Below are positions 49,701 to 62,600 of a DNA stretch of 64,000 nt, one piece after another (position 1 is the stretch's first letter; each line of letters opens with the position of its first letter). The position numbers were made by a program, and so were the translations under genes. The DNA is taken from the NCBI GenBank assembly GCA_028564675.1, contig JAOVVO010000141.1:78321-142320 (forward strand), in the 5' to 3' direction. The stretch comes from Onchocerca lupi (taxonomy: Eukaryota > Nematoda > Chromadorea > Rhabditida > Onchocercidae). A model generated the notes under the pieces. It did not search any database. It had not been told where the DNA came from and was given only the letters and a program-made list of their open reading frames with translations.

Positions 49701-52700
49701 TTACGCAAGTAAAATGCTTTCTGAAACGATTATCATGGAAGAAGCAATTTTTATCGCTGAAAGCTACGATCTTGAAATGAGAATCCTTTCAGACATTGAC
49801 GAATGCTTGGAGAACAACGGTGGCTGCAAGCAGTTGTGCATTAATCTTCCCGGAAGTTATCACTGCTCCTGTAAAACTGGCTTCCTGATAATTTACGATG
49901 GCAAAACTTGCGAAGGTTACTATTGCACAGTACTTTGATCCGCATATCATATCATATCATATCCAGTGATTATAATTTCTGCATTGTCAAGCTCGTCACT
50001 TTCTAAAGATTCATTCATACGTGTTGTTGCAGATATTAATGAATGCATTGCAAACAATGCTGGTTGTGAGCATCATTGTATCAACGAAGAAGGTGGATAT
50101 GCGTGTGCATGCGAAGTTGGCTATAACCTGGCATCTGACAACCATTCCTGTCATGGTTCAGTTCTCACTAAATTAATTTTAAATTAAGCTCTGATGGAAA
50201 TGCTCGGATGCATCGAACAGGAGGAAGAGTAATATGATGATTAGGTTGAGTGATTAGCAGTAGAAATCGACTTATATCGTTTGGATTTGCTCTTCTGTCC
50301 TTTTTGTGTGCTTTATTAAGACAGCTGAAAGTTTGAGGCTTCAGAGACAGAAAGTGATCTTTAATTTTTAATACTCTTCTGATAGCTGTAAATATCGCCG
50401 AAATAATCTTATCTACCTTCCGCACATGCATTTGTATACTTCTTCAATACAATTTAAGTTTGTGTGAAATTTAATAATCGAATGAGATGGCAATTTCCAT
50501 TCAGATATTAATGAATGCTTAATAAACAATGGTGAATGCAGTCAGCTATGCAAGAACCAGGAAGGCAGCTATCGTTGCGAGTGCTTCCGTGGTTTCAGTC
50601 TTGCAGAAGATGGCAAGACATGCATTGGTGACATTTTTCATTCCATCTCTTCGTTTGTATTTATCTCGCTGACTTCTGAGTACAAATTATCCCAATGCAA
50701 GAGTCACAATGCTGGATGTGAAATTTAAATCAGTTCGTGTAGGATTTCAATTCATTTCGCCATTTCTACACTTGACGATCAATTCTGCTCCCCGGAATAC
50801 GCATAGACCTATGTGTGTCCAAGTGTGGCTCGTGCTACTGTCAACTGTAAACTATGTAGTGATTGTGCTTGCATGCATGCATCAGTGTGTTATTCCTCTA
50901 ATTAGCAAGCATGCATTTAAGCAAAGTAGCATCAGAGTGGTGCTAACATTCATTGAAATACACGTCTCATATTTCAATGGAATCTAGTAATCACTGACTG
51001 AGAGATCGTCATTTCAGAGGAGAAAAAGACTTGCTTTACAAATAAATTCTGATTAGCCTAATTATTCGATTGTATCCTCTGGTGGGCAAGTTCTTTTACT
51101 TGTAGGGATATTGTCTAAAATTCTTGGCTCTGAAGTAAATGCATGTTCGTCGTTCGATTTCCAATTTCAGAGCATGCAGGAAGGATATCATTTTTAAGTG
51201 ATCATTCAAAACACAATGATATGGTAGAACGCGAACTGCAGCTGCAAGAACAGTCTGAGATGGCAGCACAAAAAGCAAGCGAATCGCAGGACGATCTTGC
51301 CAAACTATCTCATTTTGGTTCTGTGCGTATGTTGCACAGCCTTCCTACTGGTCAATTACATCTTTTTTTCATGCTCGTTCTTTTCTGCCAGCTTTTTTCG
51401 TTTATTTTGAAATATTCAAATCGATGTGGTCGTTAAAAACCATCACAAAGGTAACATTCTGATGGAGCACGTTGATATTCTGCAGTGGTCGTGTGACGAT
51501 ACAACCAAATCTGTCCGTTCTTTTTACAGTTACACCATTGATGTAGTTGTTGAAGTAGTAGCAGCTTGCTGTTATTGTCGCAACGTTCACATCATCCATT
51601 CCAGCACTGTCACTCTTCCTATTTTTGTTGGATTCAGAAAAGTGTTATTGCCAATTGAAATATTCTCTTTCATTTCAGCATGCGAATATGGGCGCTTTGG
51701 AGCAGATTGTGAATATAGATGTATTGATTGTAAGAATGGAGGTCGGTTAATTTCGTTATGCAGAATAATTAAAGCCTCGAGGATTACTTCAGTGCTTTAT
51801 ATTCTCCATCCGTTCATTTCATTTTCGCAACTCTCAAACCATCTCCTCATAACTTATCTTTACTTCTTAACTTATCTTTACTTCTTTATAATATTCACAT
51901 ATTTTGCAGGGAAATGTCGTCGTAATAAGAGCGGGTGTGAGTGTGCTTCCGGATATACGGGTACAATTTGTGAAGATCGATGTCCTGAAGGTACCTGGGG
52001 ATTGGATTGTAAAAATGCATGCGAATGTGATGGACAAATTTGTAATCATATTACCGGTGAATGCGATTGTCCGAATGGTGCCAAATGTGACGACAGCTGT
52101 CCGGCTGGTTCATTTTTATAATCATCTTTTTTAATAAAACGAATTAATTTTAATTTCAAGTAATGTGAAGCGAGGAAACAATGTTATGCATTTGACATTT
52201 CCTGTAGCAGAACTTCAGGAGAGATTAATTATATATATTCACCACCATCTTACTTATACTTCTCTCTAACCAACGGCAACACAGGCTTCTATGGACCTTC
52301 GTGCAACTTGCCATGTCAGATGACCTGTAGCAATGGACGATGTGATAGGAAATATGGATATTGCTTTTGTCCAGCTGGATATTACGGTGAAAAATGCGAT
52401 CAGATTTGCCCGCGATTCAACTATGGTCGTAACTGTCGTCATGTATGTAATTGCGAGAAAGAATATTCAGAGGGTTGCGAACCAAAGGTAGCGACATGCC
52501 ATTATATTTTGAATTTGATGTGACCACTACATCATATCTTATGTTGAATAGCATAAACAATAAAAAAGTTAATATGCTAATCAAGAAGAACCGAGATATG
52601 GATGAGGGATAACTGTCGGAAGCGATCAGGAAACCGACCGAAATAATGGAAACTTATTTACAGAGCGGGAAATGCATTTGTAAAAATGGTTTCTATGGTC

Positions 52701-55700
52701 CATTCTGCAAACAACGTTGTCCAGTCGGCTTTTATGGACAGTCTTGTACCAAAAAATGTAAGTGCGCTGAAAATCAGGAATGTAATTCTGCTACTGGTGA
52801 TTGTATCAGGAAGTGTCGTCCGGGATATACCGGTGATGAATGCCAAAACCGTAAGTTCACAAATCCAACATAGCTGCCATCCATTCATCATATTCCATTT
52901 TAATATCTTAATTGCGCAATAAACTCCAGCAAATATTGTCTCTCGAAATCTTTTTTTCGAGAGATAATATTTGTTCTTTTTGCTACTTGGAGTTCCACGT
53001 TGGTACGTCATTTAAAGCATTCGTTGTCTTTTTTGCAAGCATACGATATATTCACTTAATAAGTGAACGTAGAAGGCATGCAATGTGCGTGCAAGTATTT
53101 TAGTAAATGCGATAATCTTCCTTTTTGCGATTTCAGCCTGTCCTGCCGGTACGTACGGATATAACTGTATCCAGAAATGTGCATGTGAAACAGGTGCATC
53201 TCAAGTCTGCCATCATGTCACCGGAACATGCACATGCCGACCTGGTTATTATGGGTTTTCATGTGATAAGAGTGAGCGGATCAATTTTTTCTTTCATTTC
53301 ACTTTTTTCGAAAATTTCTCATTTTTAAAAGTGCCTTGCTATTGAAACATGTGATAAAATGCATGTAGAAAGCATGCTGATCTCTGACTGCAAGCAAAAA
53401 ATTACAATGAATTACATAGTGATTGTAAGCAGAAGCATACATTCCTTCGATCAGAGTAGTAATATCGTCCGCTGTTTATCACTCTTCTGATTACGTTTAC
53501 TCGATCGTTCGTGGAAAGTCATTTGAGTGAATTCATCTTTTCTTAACATCAGAATACTTTCTGTCATTTTATCATTTGCTTGATATATGAGCAATCACTT
53601 GTAGCAGCTGTGAAGAATGATCTATTTCTTGATTGATCAAGAAATCATTTCAGTGTGTCCTTCGGGTTTATACGGTCCCAACTGTCAACACGAATGTGTC
53701 TGTCGAAATAACGGTACCTGTAACAGTAAAGATGGTTCATGCATTTGCCCCGCAGGATATTATGGTGCTGCTTGTAGCGAAGGTATTTCATTCTTCATAA
53801 CCATTGCAGTATGTGTATGACAGAAGAATGAATGCTCAGTAATTTCCGAATTAATCTATCTGTGCAACTTTTTGATGTACTACTTCAAGCAAAGAGCTAT
53901 ATCATCAATTTTAAAATAACTCAAAGCGAATTCGGCTCCGAAAAAACCAATGAATGAAATCTCTTAAAGATTAGCATTTCAAATCAGGCAACGTGATAAA
54001 GTATGATAAAATCGACGATACTAACGTAACCGCAATTCCGTCCGACTTTGATGCTTTCTTCTTCGATGCCAGCTATACTAGAATTAGATAGAATGAAAAT
54101 TTTGATATGGACTTATTGCTTTGCTCATTTCACAGCTTACTTAAAATGCTGCACAAACTTAAAACATAGACCATTGAGCAATGGTGAGGTAACTCCTTCA
54201 TTTGAAACTGAGATATATTCATAAAAGTCAATCAATTGCATCACAAATTTCAAATTTAAGTTTAATTCCAATTTTGCGTGCAACTGATGTTGTAGTTTGT
54301 CCAAAGCATCGTTTTGGTCTAAACTGTATGCAGTTTTGTGATTGCCATAATGGTGCCGACTGTGATCCTTCAAATGGCTCATGTAAATGTTTGACCGGTT
54401 GGAGTGGTGAAAAATGCGACATACCATGTCCGGAAGGATATTTCGGTATCAACTGCAGCGAGCGATGTAATTGTGACCATGGAGTGCAATGTGATCCAGC
54501 TAACGGAGAATGTATATGTCCACCGGGATATCACGGGAAGAATTGTGAGCTGCGTAGGTTCTTCAAGTTACAAAATGAATGAATTTTCAGCAGACTTCAA
54601 AATTAAGAATCCTCAGATACACTGTGTTTACAATTATTCTCATTTTGAATAAACAAAGAAACGATTCTCCGTAAAGTTTCTATAAAAAGACAAAGAATGA
54701 AATGTTATGACAAAATCACCTATCTGTATGTGTATGTCTTGTCTCTCAGTGTAAGCTACACACTAACTTTATGAAGTGACCTCTGCAATCCTTGATACTT
54801 TTATACTGCGGAAATGGATTTTCAAATTATTAGGAATCAACTTGTTTCCTTTGAATTTCCTCTTCTTTAACGATCTCATGCTATGTTTTAGAATGCGAGG
54901 AAGGTCATTTCGGTATCAGTTGCAGAGATATCTGTGTTTGTCGAAATAATGCCACCTGTGATCCAACTAATGGTGCTTGCAGCTGCAAGCCTGGCTGGCG
55001 TGGCCAGCACTGTGATCGACCATGTCCTGATGGACGATACGGCGTCGGTTGTAAAAAGATCTGCAATTGCTCTTCATTTGGTTAGTGCCTTTAATTAACA
55101 TTTCTTTGAAATTTATCATTCTTTCTGATGATTGAATGATTTATTTCAGATAATACCGAATTGGCACCATTTATCATGAAATGTGATCCTATCACTGGAG
55201 AATGCCTTTGTACTGAAGGTTGGATTGGACCAAATTGCCGTACATCGTGTCCTTCAAACAAGTAATTTATGGAAACTGACGATAACTTTATAACTAATTC
55301 AAAGTTATTTAATGTCACGTTCGCAATCATTTTATTTTAAGAAACGCTTTTATTTATGTAAACAAATTGGTTGCCTGAATTTCGATTAATCATTCAGTTT
55401 GAGTTTTCACGTTTCTTTTTGTTGTAAAAGATAACTTATTATAATATTTGTGGCAAACTCTTTTTAAAACAGCAATTGTTTGAAGATTTTTAATCTCCTG
55501 AAATCATGCAGGAACTTTTCAGATAAAACAATAGACATTCAAAAAGTTTGAATGTTTTTGTTGGAGTTTGATGATGCATACCCATTTTATTTTACATACA
55601 TGAAATCAATTGAATTGATATATTTTCAGGTGGGGTTTTGATTGCAAAGAGGAATGTCTATGCATGAATGGTGGAATTTGTGATCGAATCACAGGGAATT

Positions 55701-58700
55701 GCGATTGTCCAGCAGGATTCATGGGACCCCAATGCGAAGATGGTAGGTTGTTTATTTCGCTGAAAGCGATACTAATCAAAATATTTTTCTCTATTTATCA
55801 TTGCCGAAAGATTAAAAGACTTTGTTCGTTAACAGAATGCCCACCTGATCTCTATGGACCCAATTGTAATAGCCATTGTCTTTGCATGCACAATGGCACT
55901 TGCGATCCTAAGAATGGTACCTGCACATGTGCAATTGGATGGACCGGACCTGCTTGCGAATTCAGTAAGCTTTCTACAGAAAAAATTCAGTTTCGTTAAA
56001 GAACTAAAATCTACAGAATTTCATACACTTTTCTACACTGTTCTTTTTTTCTCATTTCAGAAATTTCATCGTTTTTGCTAAAACTCTAGACTACGAATCT
56101 TTTGTCTGTTTACATAATGGTATCAAAAACTTTAATTTCCATATTTTATTTCTGTCTTTTCATCTTTTGAGAACTTCTTTTTTCATCCCAAATTTGAGCA
56201 TTTGCCCTCCTCATGTCCTCAACGTAAATCGCTCTGTCTATTTCAGAATATATCGCACATCACTTTTATTATTTTATTTCAGTGTGTCCATTTGAACGGT
56301 ATGGAATAAATTGTGAGCAAGAATGTGATTGTATGCATGGTGCAAGTTGCAACCGTACTGATGGCACTTGTCAATGTTTACCCGGTTCCATTGGTGAAAA
56401 GTATGTGGTACCATATTTTAGGTCGATTCCGTTTGTTGAAAGTTCTCAAAATACTGCGATTGTCTGAACATTTCCGCTTAAAATTTCTGATCCTGGGTTA
56501 ATTATCTACAGAAGCAATCTTTCATACTTCATGCGATGTTACATTGCAATCCGAATGCGTTCCATAGTATTGAATCTTGAACCTAAATTTAGATGCGAGC
56601 GCACTTGTCCTCATGGTCTATTCGGTAAACGTTGCGAAGAACTGTGCTTATGCGAAAATGGTGCAAGTTGTGATCCGATCAGCGGTCATTGTCATTGTGC
56701 TCCTGGTTGGAGAGGTCGCAAATGCAATCGACGTAAAGAAGTTTTTTTGGAACTCTTTCCTGAAGAAATGACTTTATCTTTCAAAATTTGTGTCCCAAAA
56801 ATAATGAATACACAACAGTATACTTCCAAGAATTCTGTGAAGGAAATGAAAAGATCGCTTCTAAAGAAAAATTTTGCTCCTGAAGTTGTAAGAGATTGAG
56901 ATACTTTGTGCAGTTGTTTATAATTGCATGTTTCAGCATGCCTGAAGGGCTATTACGGACAGCACTGTGCCTCAGCATGTCGATGTCCGAATCAAAAACC
57001 GTGCAATCACATCACCGGTCGTTGTCACTGTCCCAACGGTTACACCGGTCATACCTGCACCGAACTTTGTCCTCTCGGAACATTCGGCGAAAATTGTGCA
57101 CAGCAGTGCGAATGTGCACCAAATGCTGACTGTGATCCTATTACCGGGAAGTGTTTCTGTAAACCAGGATATGCCGGTATCGATTGTGCTCAAGATAAGT
57201 TTCATAATTTCCTTTAGTTTTGATTTTTATTCAGTGAGTGCTGAAATTTCATGTTGATTGTTCTTTAAAACTTAATGACAAATTTTCGATCGCTTTTTTC
57301 ATCTGCAATGTATTCTTGTCTGATTCTAAACTATTCATTCCATGGGCATAAAGGATTCAAATTCTTTTTCATTTTAAAACAAGAATTGAAAACCAATTTG
57401 TTGTCATATCGAACGTGATACTATCAATAGTACTAAAGTGTTATAAGTTATAATTTTTATGACAAGTGGTAGCGCTCGCTTAATTTAAATTTATACATTG
57501 TCTATAATTCTAATTCAGGATGTATTCAAGGACGATATGGCATGAATTGTGATGGCATTTGTCAATGCGTGAACGGTGGTACTTGTGATAAGACAAATGG
57601 GCAGTGTATTTGCCCACCAGGTTTTATTGGTACCAAATGTGAGGTGCCTTGTCCCACAAATCGATTCGGTGAAAAGTGTGAAAAACTCTGCCAGTGTGAA
57701 AATGGGGGCACTTGTGATCGAGTAACAGGTCAATGTCGTTGCGCAGCTGGTTTTACCGGCTTGCAGTGTCAACAGGTATGCTCCGAGGGGCGTTTCGGAC
57801 CTGGATGTCGTGAAAAATGCCGGTGTGCTATTCAGGCACATTGTGATCCAATAAGTGGTACTTGCAGGTGGGTAGACTCTTAATATTAATAATCTATTCT
57901 ATTATCCTAAAAAGAAATTGCTTGAATTCCATATCGCATCCATGTACAGAATGCTGAGCATCTCTTTTTCATCTTCGCTATACCGCTTGCTGGATTAGCT
58001 TATTTTTCATCTTTGATGGCAGTTTCTTCTTTCAGAAATAGCAAGATAATCAATCTATTATTGCAGATGTTCATTGGGATACACCGGTGCAACTTGTGAG
58101 CAGCCTTGTCCTGATGGCAAATATGGACCGAACTGTACACTGGATTGCGAATGTTACGGCAATGCCAAATGTGATCCTGTACAAGGCTGTTGTGATTGTC
58201 CACCAGGCCGTTATGGTACTCGCTGTCAGTATAGTACGTCTTTGCATATTTTCATTTCATTAAATTGGAATTGATATTCAAAGTAAAAAGAAAAACTTTA
58301 GCATTGACCATCTGGAACAGAAGATTGAATTCGTCGGATAATTAGAATACTGGGATGAATTTTTGGACTTAGGCAGCAATAGTCTATAATTATTTCCACT
58401 TTTGAATAACACATCAGATGATCGTAGGAAGAGCATTCAATTTTTAAAATAACATTTCCAATCTTGGATAATTATTACCAACCAATTAATAATTGTTTTG
58501 AAAATTCGTAAAAAATTTTTAGCATGTCCAGCAGGTTTCTATGGTTGGTATTGTAGTCAAAGCTGCGACTGCCAGAATGGCGCGACATGCGATCCTGATA
58601 ATGGCCAGTGTCGATGCCCTTCAGGGTACTTTGGCAAACAGGTGTTATTAACAGTCTATATTTGTTGTAGTTCTTTATCTCTCTTGACTAAGTTTTCTAG

Positions 58701-59659
58701 GGATTTTAAAAAAATGCCCGAAAGAGGATGAAAGGATGAATGCTGTTTTTGTGGTCAGAGAAACAAAAGTGTTATAAAAATGTGGAGTACATAATTTTGT
58801 CCGGAATATTTTCTCTTTCCTCAACTCCTGACATAAATGGCACTAACTTTAGGATATAATTAAAACATCCAACTTTTGATTTTGTTAATTTGAATTCTTT
58901 AGTGTGAACATTCCTGTGCCAATAATACCTACGGTCCACATTGTCAGTTAAATTGCGATTGTGGCAAATTTCAATGTGACCCAGAAACCGGAAAATGTGA
59001 CTGTCCTTTAGGATTGCATGGTCCTAAATGTAAACAAGGTACGTTTTGCTTGCGAACTTATGATACGTATTTTGCTGATTCTAAGAATATGACCTTGCGA
59101 ATTCAATCCTAGATTGAAGAATGAGCGATTTGCAAATTGACCTGACCAGATAGCTCAAAGAAGACTGTTGGCAGAAAATATGGTTTTAATCAGTGCCATG
59201 CAAGAAAAGTTATTTGACCTGTTTTGTGTAAACTTATCTCTAGATTGCGATGCAAATGCAATTAACTCTATAAACTTTCGCTTCTCCATGACAATATCTG
59301 AAAGTGATTTGAGTTTTGTAGCATGTCGACCAGGACGTTACGGGAAAAATTGTGAATATCGATGTGAATGTTACAACGGTGCGATATGTGATCGGGTTAC
59401 CGGTCAGTGTGCTTGTGCTCCGGGATATCTTGGTGCAACTTGTCAGCACGAACAGTTTGGTAGAGATTTTTAATCCATATGATTATTTATAAATTTTCAT
59501 TAAAAACTTTAAAGGAATTTTTAAATAGTTCTTAAATTTTGGATTTTTTGTCCATACAAGATCGAATTTATCTGCATTTTTATTTTCCAATTTTTAGATA
59601 TGGAGAGTGTTGCAAAACGTGGCGATCTTCCGGAGTATGACTTCCGCAGGAGGCGGTAG
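37768..59659 (+). CDS. Secreted MEGF6-like EMI/multi-EGF protein, 35 exons, 1647 aa
   Basis: Signal peptide (ITDVFTAAVLFLFMVQG), an EMI domain (VNVCPHEEIETVTVREPC ... RCC-like QCCAGW), one EGF, nine calcium-type EGF modules starting D(I/V)(N/D)EC, an acidic helical linker, then about 25 laminin-type EGF modules, and a short basic tail EYDFRRRR. No membrane segment follows, which fits the matrix protein MEGF6 (human 1541 aa) and not the receptor CED-1/MEGF10. Exons: 37768-37877, 43218-43355, 44783-44892, 45276-45392, 45706-45828, 46068-46190, 47192-47317, 48257-48379, 48611-48683, 49262-49334, 49509-49617, 49793-49915, 50033-50155, 50505-50627, 51171-51317, 51679-51741, 51910-52107, 52285-52487, 52664-52850, 53137-53271, 53654-53782, 54296-54553, 54892-55080, 55150-55261, 55630-55742, 55836-55964, 56283-56400, 56593-56732, 56937-57194, 57519-57867, 58067-58233, 58523-58641, 58903-59038, 59322-59459, 59598-59659. 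Most junctions are phase 1. The exon 29 donor is ATAAGT, and exon 15 might extend to 51350. Confidence 0.9.
37878..43217 (+). other. Long first intron of the MEGF6-like gene (5.3 kb)
   Basis: Exon 1 ends in phase 2 (GGA CA/GTAAGA) and exon 2 begins TTTTAG/AGTGAATGTC, rebuilding Gln-Val at the start of the EMI domain. The intron is far longer than the others in this window. First introns of this size often carry regulatory elements or nested genes. An open frame at 40742-41059 lies inside it. Confidence 0.65.
40742..41059 (+). CDS. Open frame nested in MEGF6-like intron 1 (weak)
   Basis: An acceptor-like TTTTCAG-type sequence near 40741 opens a frame of about 105 codons (QNHFNTKEKAFFSYPTLTHS ... 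FPPLITVI) that ends at a stop. It is not in phase with MEGF6-like exon 1, so it is not a simple alternative exon. Low AT, varied codons and Ser/Thr/Asn content are the only support; no family is recognised. Confidence 0.22.
   Translation, partial: GQNHFNTKEKAFFSYPTLTHSDLFGPMEIPEENEATIRSVLFNSSLLLKSCKCFKEKIAISCVPVHDVASSSSMNLSTLNITTNHHSFLLREIGNLSFPPLITVI
45530..45604 (+). other. Candidate stop-containing (poison or relic) exon in the MEGF6-like gene
   Basis: A 75-base segment lies between exons 4 and 5, preceded by GATCTAG and followed by a strong donor ATG/GTAAGT. It is symmetric phase 1-1 like its neighbours, but the third codon is TGA. Including it would truncate the protein after the EMI domain and the first EGF. 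Confidence 0.35.
49943..49964. repeat. Pentanucleotide (CATAT)n repeat
   Basis: About four tandem CATAT units in the intron between exons 12 and 13 of the MEGF6-like gene. Confidence 0.85.
52930..52973 (+). repeat. Intronic hairpin, 19-bp stem
   Basis: Arms CAAATATTGTCTCTCGAAA (52930-52948) and its complement at 52955-52973 pair over 19 bases with one G-U pair and a six-base loop. A further 7-bp pairing (52922-52928 with 52988-52994) extends the stem after a bulge. It lies in the intron between exons 19 and 20 of the MEGF6-like gene. Confidence 0.8.
57195..57200 (+). promoter_or_regulatory. Non-canonical donor ATAAGT of MEGF6-like exon 29
   Basis: CTCAAG/ATAAGTTT matches the extended donor consensus except that the first intron base is A and not G. 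Cutting here gives phase 1, the usual phase for this gene, keeps the last Cys of the EGF module and joins Gly-Cys into the next module. The only nearby GT (after GATAA) gives phase 2 and a stop in the next exon. Confidence 0.6.
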
Positions 59660-62600
59660 CAGCATTTTCTTTTTATGCAGTTTAGGAATATATATCTTTT
59701 ATAAATCACTATCAAATTGTCTCACTGAATATTATGAGTGGTTTGATTTTCCATATCGATTATTCACAATTAAAAGTTTGATTAACAACTTGGAAATGGT
59801 CACAGATTTGTGAAGTATATCCGAAGACGTATAATTGAGCGGCCGAAATGATCTTTGAAGTTATCATATTATAGTCACAAAGAAAGAGCTTTTTTCGCAC
59901 AAGTAATATCATTTGGCTTGAAAAGAATTAGAAATCGATCTTTTCACCACTTGTTGAGGAAAGATTTTGATGATTTCTCTTTATCTTTCGTTCTGATGTG
60001 ATCATCGTATAGCAGCAGATACATGTCCATATTATTATTGATCGGTTTTTATATAAAATGGTAAAATTTCAATTATTCGATTCCTTCATTTCTTTTTTGT
60101 AGTTACATTCGGAGAATTTTTGAAGGAAGCAGAGTCAATCATATTCTTCTCTATTGTGCATATCATTCTAATGGCATGAGAACCTTAATCCTACGATCCA
60201 CGCTTCTCACTTCTGTTCGGAAGGTTCCATAACGTTGGTTCAGATGCTGTATGCATTTCAAAACATTTATCTATTTGGATACTTACTAAGGCGCGTTTAT
60301 GATAGTAAAGAAATCTCTCTTCACCTGAATGTTCGAATCAATTATAACATTAAGCATTCAACAATGGTTATAGACTCCTTGAAAATTCTTATTTACGACC
60401 GGACGAATCCGCGTAATCTTGCCGGTGGTCTCCAGGATGATATCAAAAGATGATCTAGAATTGTTAGTCTTGATGTGATTCATTTTATCACAATGTGTTT
60501 CCCATTTTTTCTCGTTGCTAAACGTCAATTAAAGAGGTCAAAATGCGAAATGATGAACTCCATTTCTATATGGCTAATTCCATCAAGCAAAGATGAAAGC
60601 ATTTTTGAATTAAATTAACTGGAATATATGCCATCGTTTCATCGTAAATTAAGTACCCGGAATAGTTTGAAAACCAAAGTTTCAAGATTTTCTTTCCAAA
60701 TTTTCAGATCTGAATAGCGACAATAAATCGAATTCATAAATTTTCTTTTCGCTAAAATTCATATACATAAAAACATGAATATCCGTGTCTGTAGCAGTCT
60801 AAGTAGAGATATCATAAATTTTAAACTCAAATGTTTCTACTCTGTAATAATTTGCAATGACCAAAAAATATAGGTACATAAGACCAACTAAATTTATTTA
60901 CAAGTGCAAACTTTATCGCGTGAATTAAAAAAAAAAAAGAGAAAAATTATTAAGACAAGTGAATGAAGATCTTTTCAAGTAGAAACCTGACAGTCCTGCT
61001 TCTGTCATTTTTACTTCTATTCAGTTTATTTTAAACAATGCCGGAATATTGAGCTATTTGATAAATTAAGTGATTAAGAAAAGGTAAGAAAGAAGAGTGG
61101 AAGATCTGTCTTTTGATTCTTCAATGCTCAACTTGTTCGAATATATTCTGGCACTTTATGGAAGCACTTCGATATTTGGAGAATAATTGAAACTTCTCAT
61201 TGTTATACTTGTAATAGCAAGCACATGTTCGACTATTGATAAAGAGAAGTAGAAAGAAATTGTGAAGATATAGTAGATGATAATAAGAATTATTATATAT
61301 ATATGGAAGATGTGAAACCTTCAGACACATGGAAAAGATATGATCAAAGTGAAATAATAAAGCGAATTAGAGATAATCTGACGTATGACGTATAAATCAG
61401 CACTTCATGGATTAATTAACATATAAATACCAAAACATCTTGATGAGAATTAGAATTGTAGAGATGAGATTTTTAAATAATTTCAATTTCAAAAACAGAA
61501 CCGAAATGAGAAGCTAAATTGACATGGAAATGAGATGTGAAATATGTTCAAATTATCTATAAACTAGCCGTTCCATGGAAGTATTTGCATGCAGTTCCTC
61601 GTTAAAATCTATTTTTTGAATGTTGACATTTTTTTTAAAGCTTGTTGGTAAAACAGTCTGTTACAATTACCTTAGATTTATCATGAAAATGATTATTTCA
61701 TGATTTGCATTATCTAAATGCCAGTTAGATGTCAGATCCAAAATATACCTTCTTTAAAATCTATCAAAGACAAGTTTCAATTCCTCTGCATGCAGTTAAT
61801 TTCCAAATTAGTGTCCTGCATTTTGATCCCATTTCTAATTTCATAGCTCTTTTAGTCATCATCGAAGTGAACGAAATGAGACATTTGCAAATGACTGCTA
61901 AATTCGATTATTCATCACAGGTTGTTCGGGAAATTATTGAAGATTTATATTACCATCGAGTACAGATCAGAAAATAATGTAAAAATAGAGATAAAAAGAT
62001 ACAAAAAAAATGAGTAAATAGAAGCATATGCAGAAATAACAAATACTGTAGTCATAACAATAATTTCCTCATACCTATGCTTGTTTCCATATCGGACTTC
62101 TGCAATCTACTCTTTTTTTTGTCATAACTGACAGTAATGAACATTTCAGCAAAGATGTTTTTTATCGGAATTATCCAAATTAGATCCATTAGCGTCTTTC
62201 TCTTATCCAAATATATGTTCACAAATGGGCATTTTTTGTTGACTACTCCCTCATCCTCATTTCGTTCTTTTAGCAGGACAAAATGGACAAAATTCGTTAT
62301 CAAATCTAGAATTCATTGAGATAAACTCAGTCGAGTGGCCATATACAAGAAGTCTTGTTTTTATGTAGGAAATGGAAGATGGAACTCGTACTTGATATGC
62401 AATCAAAATCAAGTTGATATTATTGTCGATTTCATTCCTACATTATCACTAAACTTCGATCTTCTTCATCATCAACCTCCTTTCCCTAATAATAAGAATA
62501 TGAGCTATAAATGTCGTCATAGTTTCCATGTAATCTTTCTGTGCGAGTATTAGCTAACAAAACTGTTTTAAAATACGATGAAATGAAACTGTGATTGCAC

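Noticed and set aside
51426..52121. 231-codon continuous plus-strand frame
   Set aside because: It runs through two introns of the MEGF6-like gene; phase-matched splicing of exons 51679-51741 and 51910-52107 explains the EGF pattern better.
57515..57841. Thr-rich minus-strand frame
   Set aside because: It is antisense to MEGF6-like exon 30; the regular Cys codons on the plus strand create the pattern.
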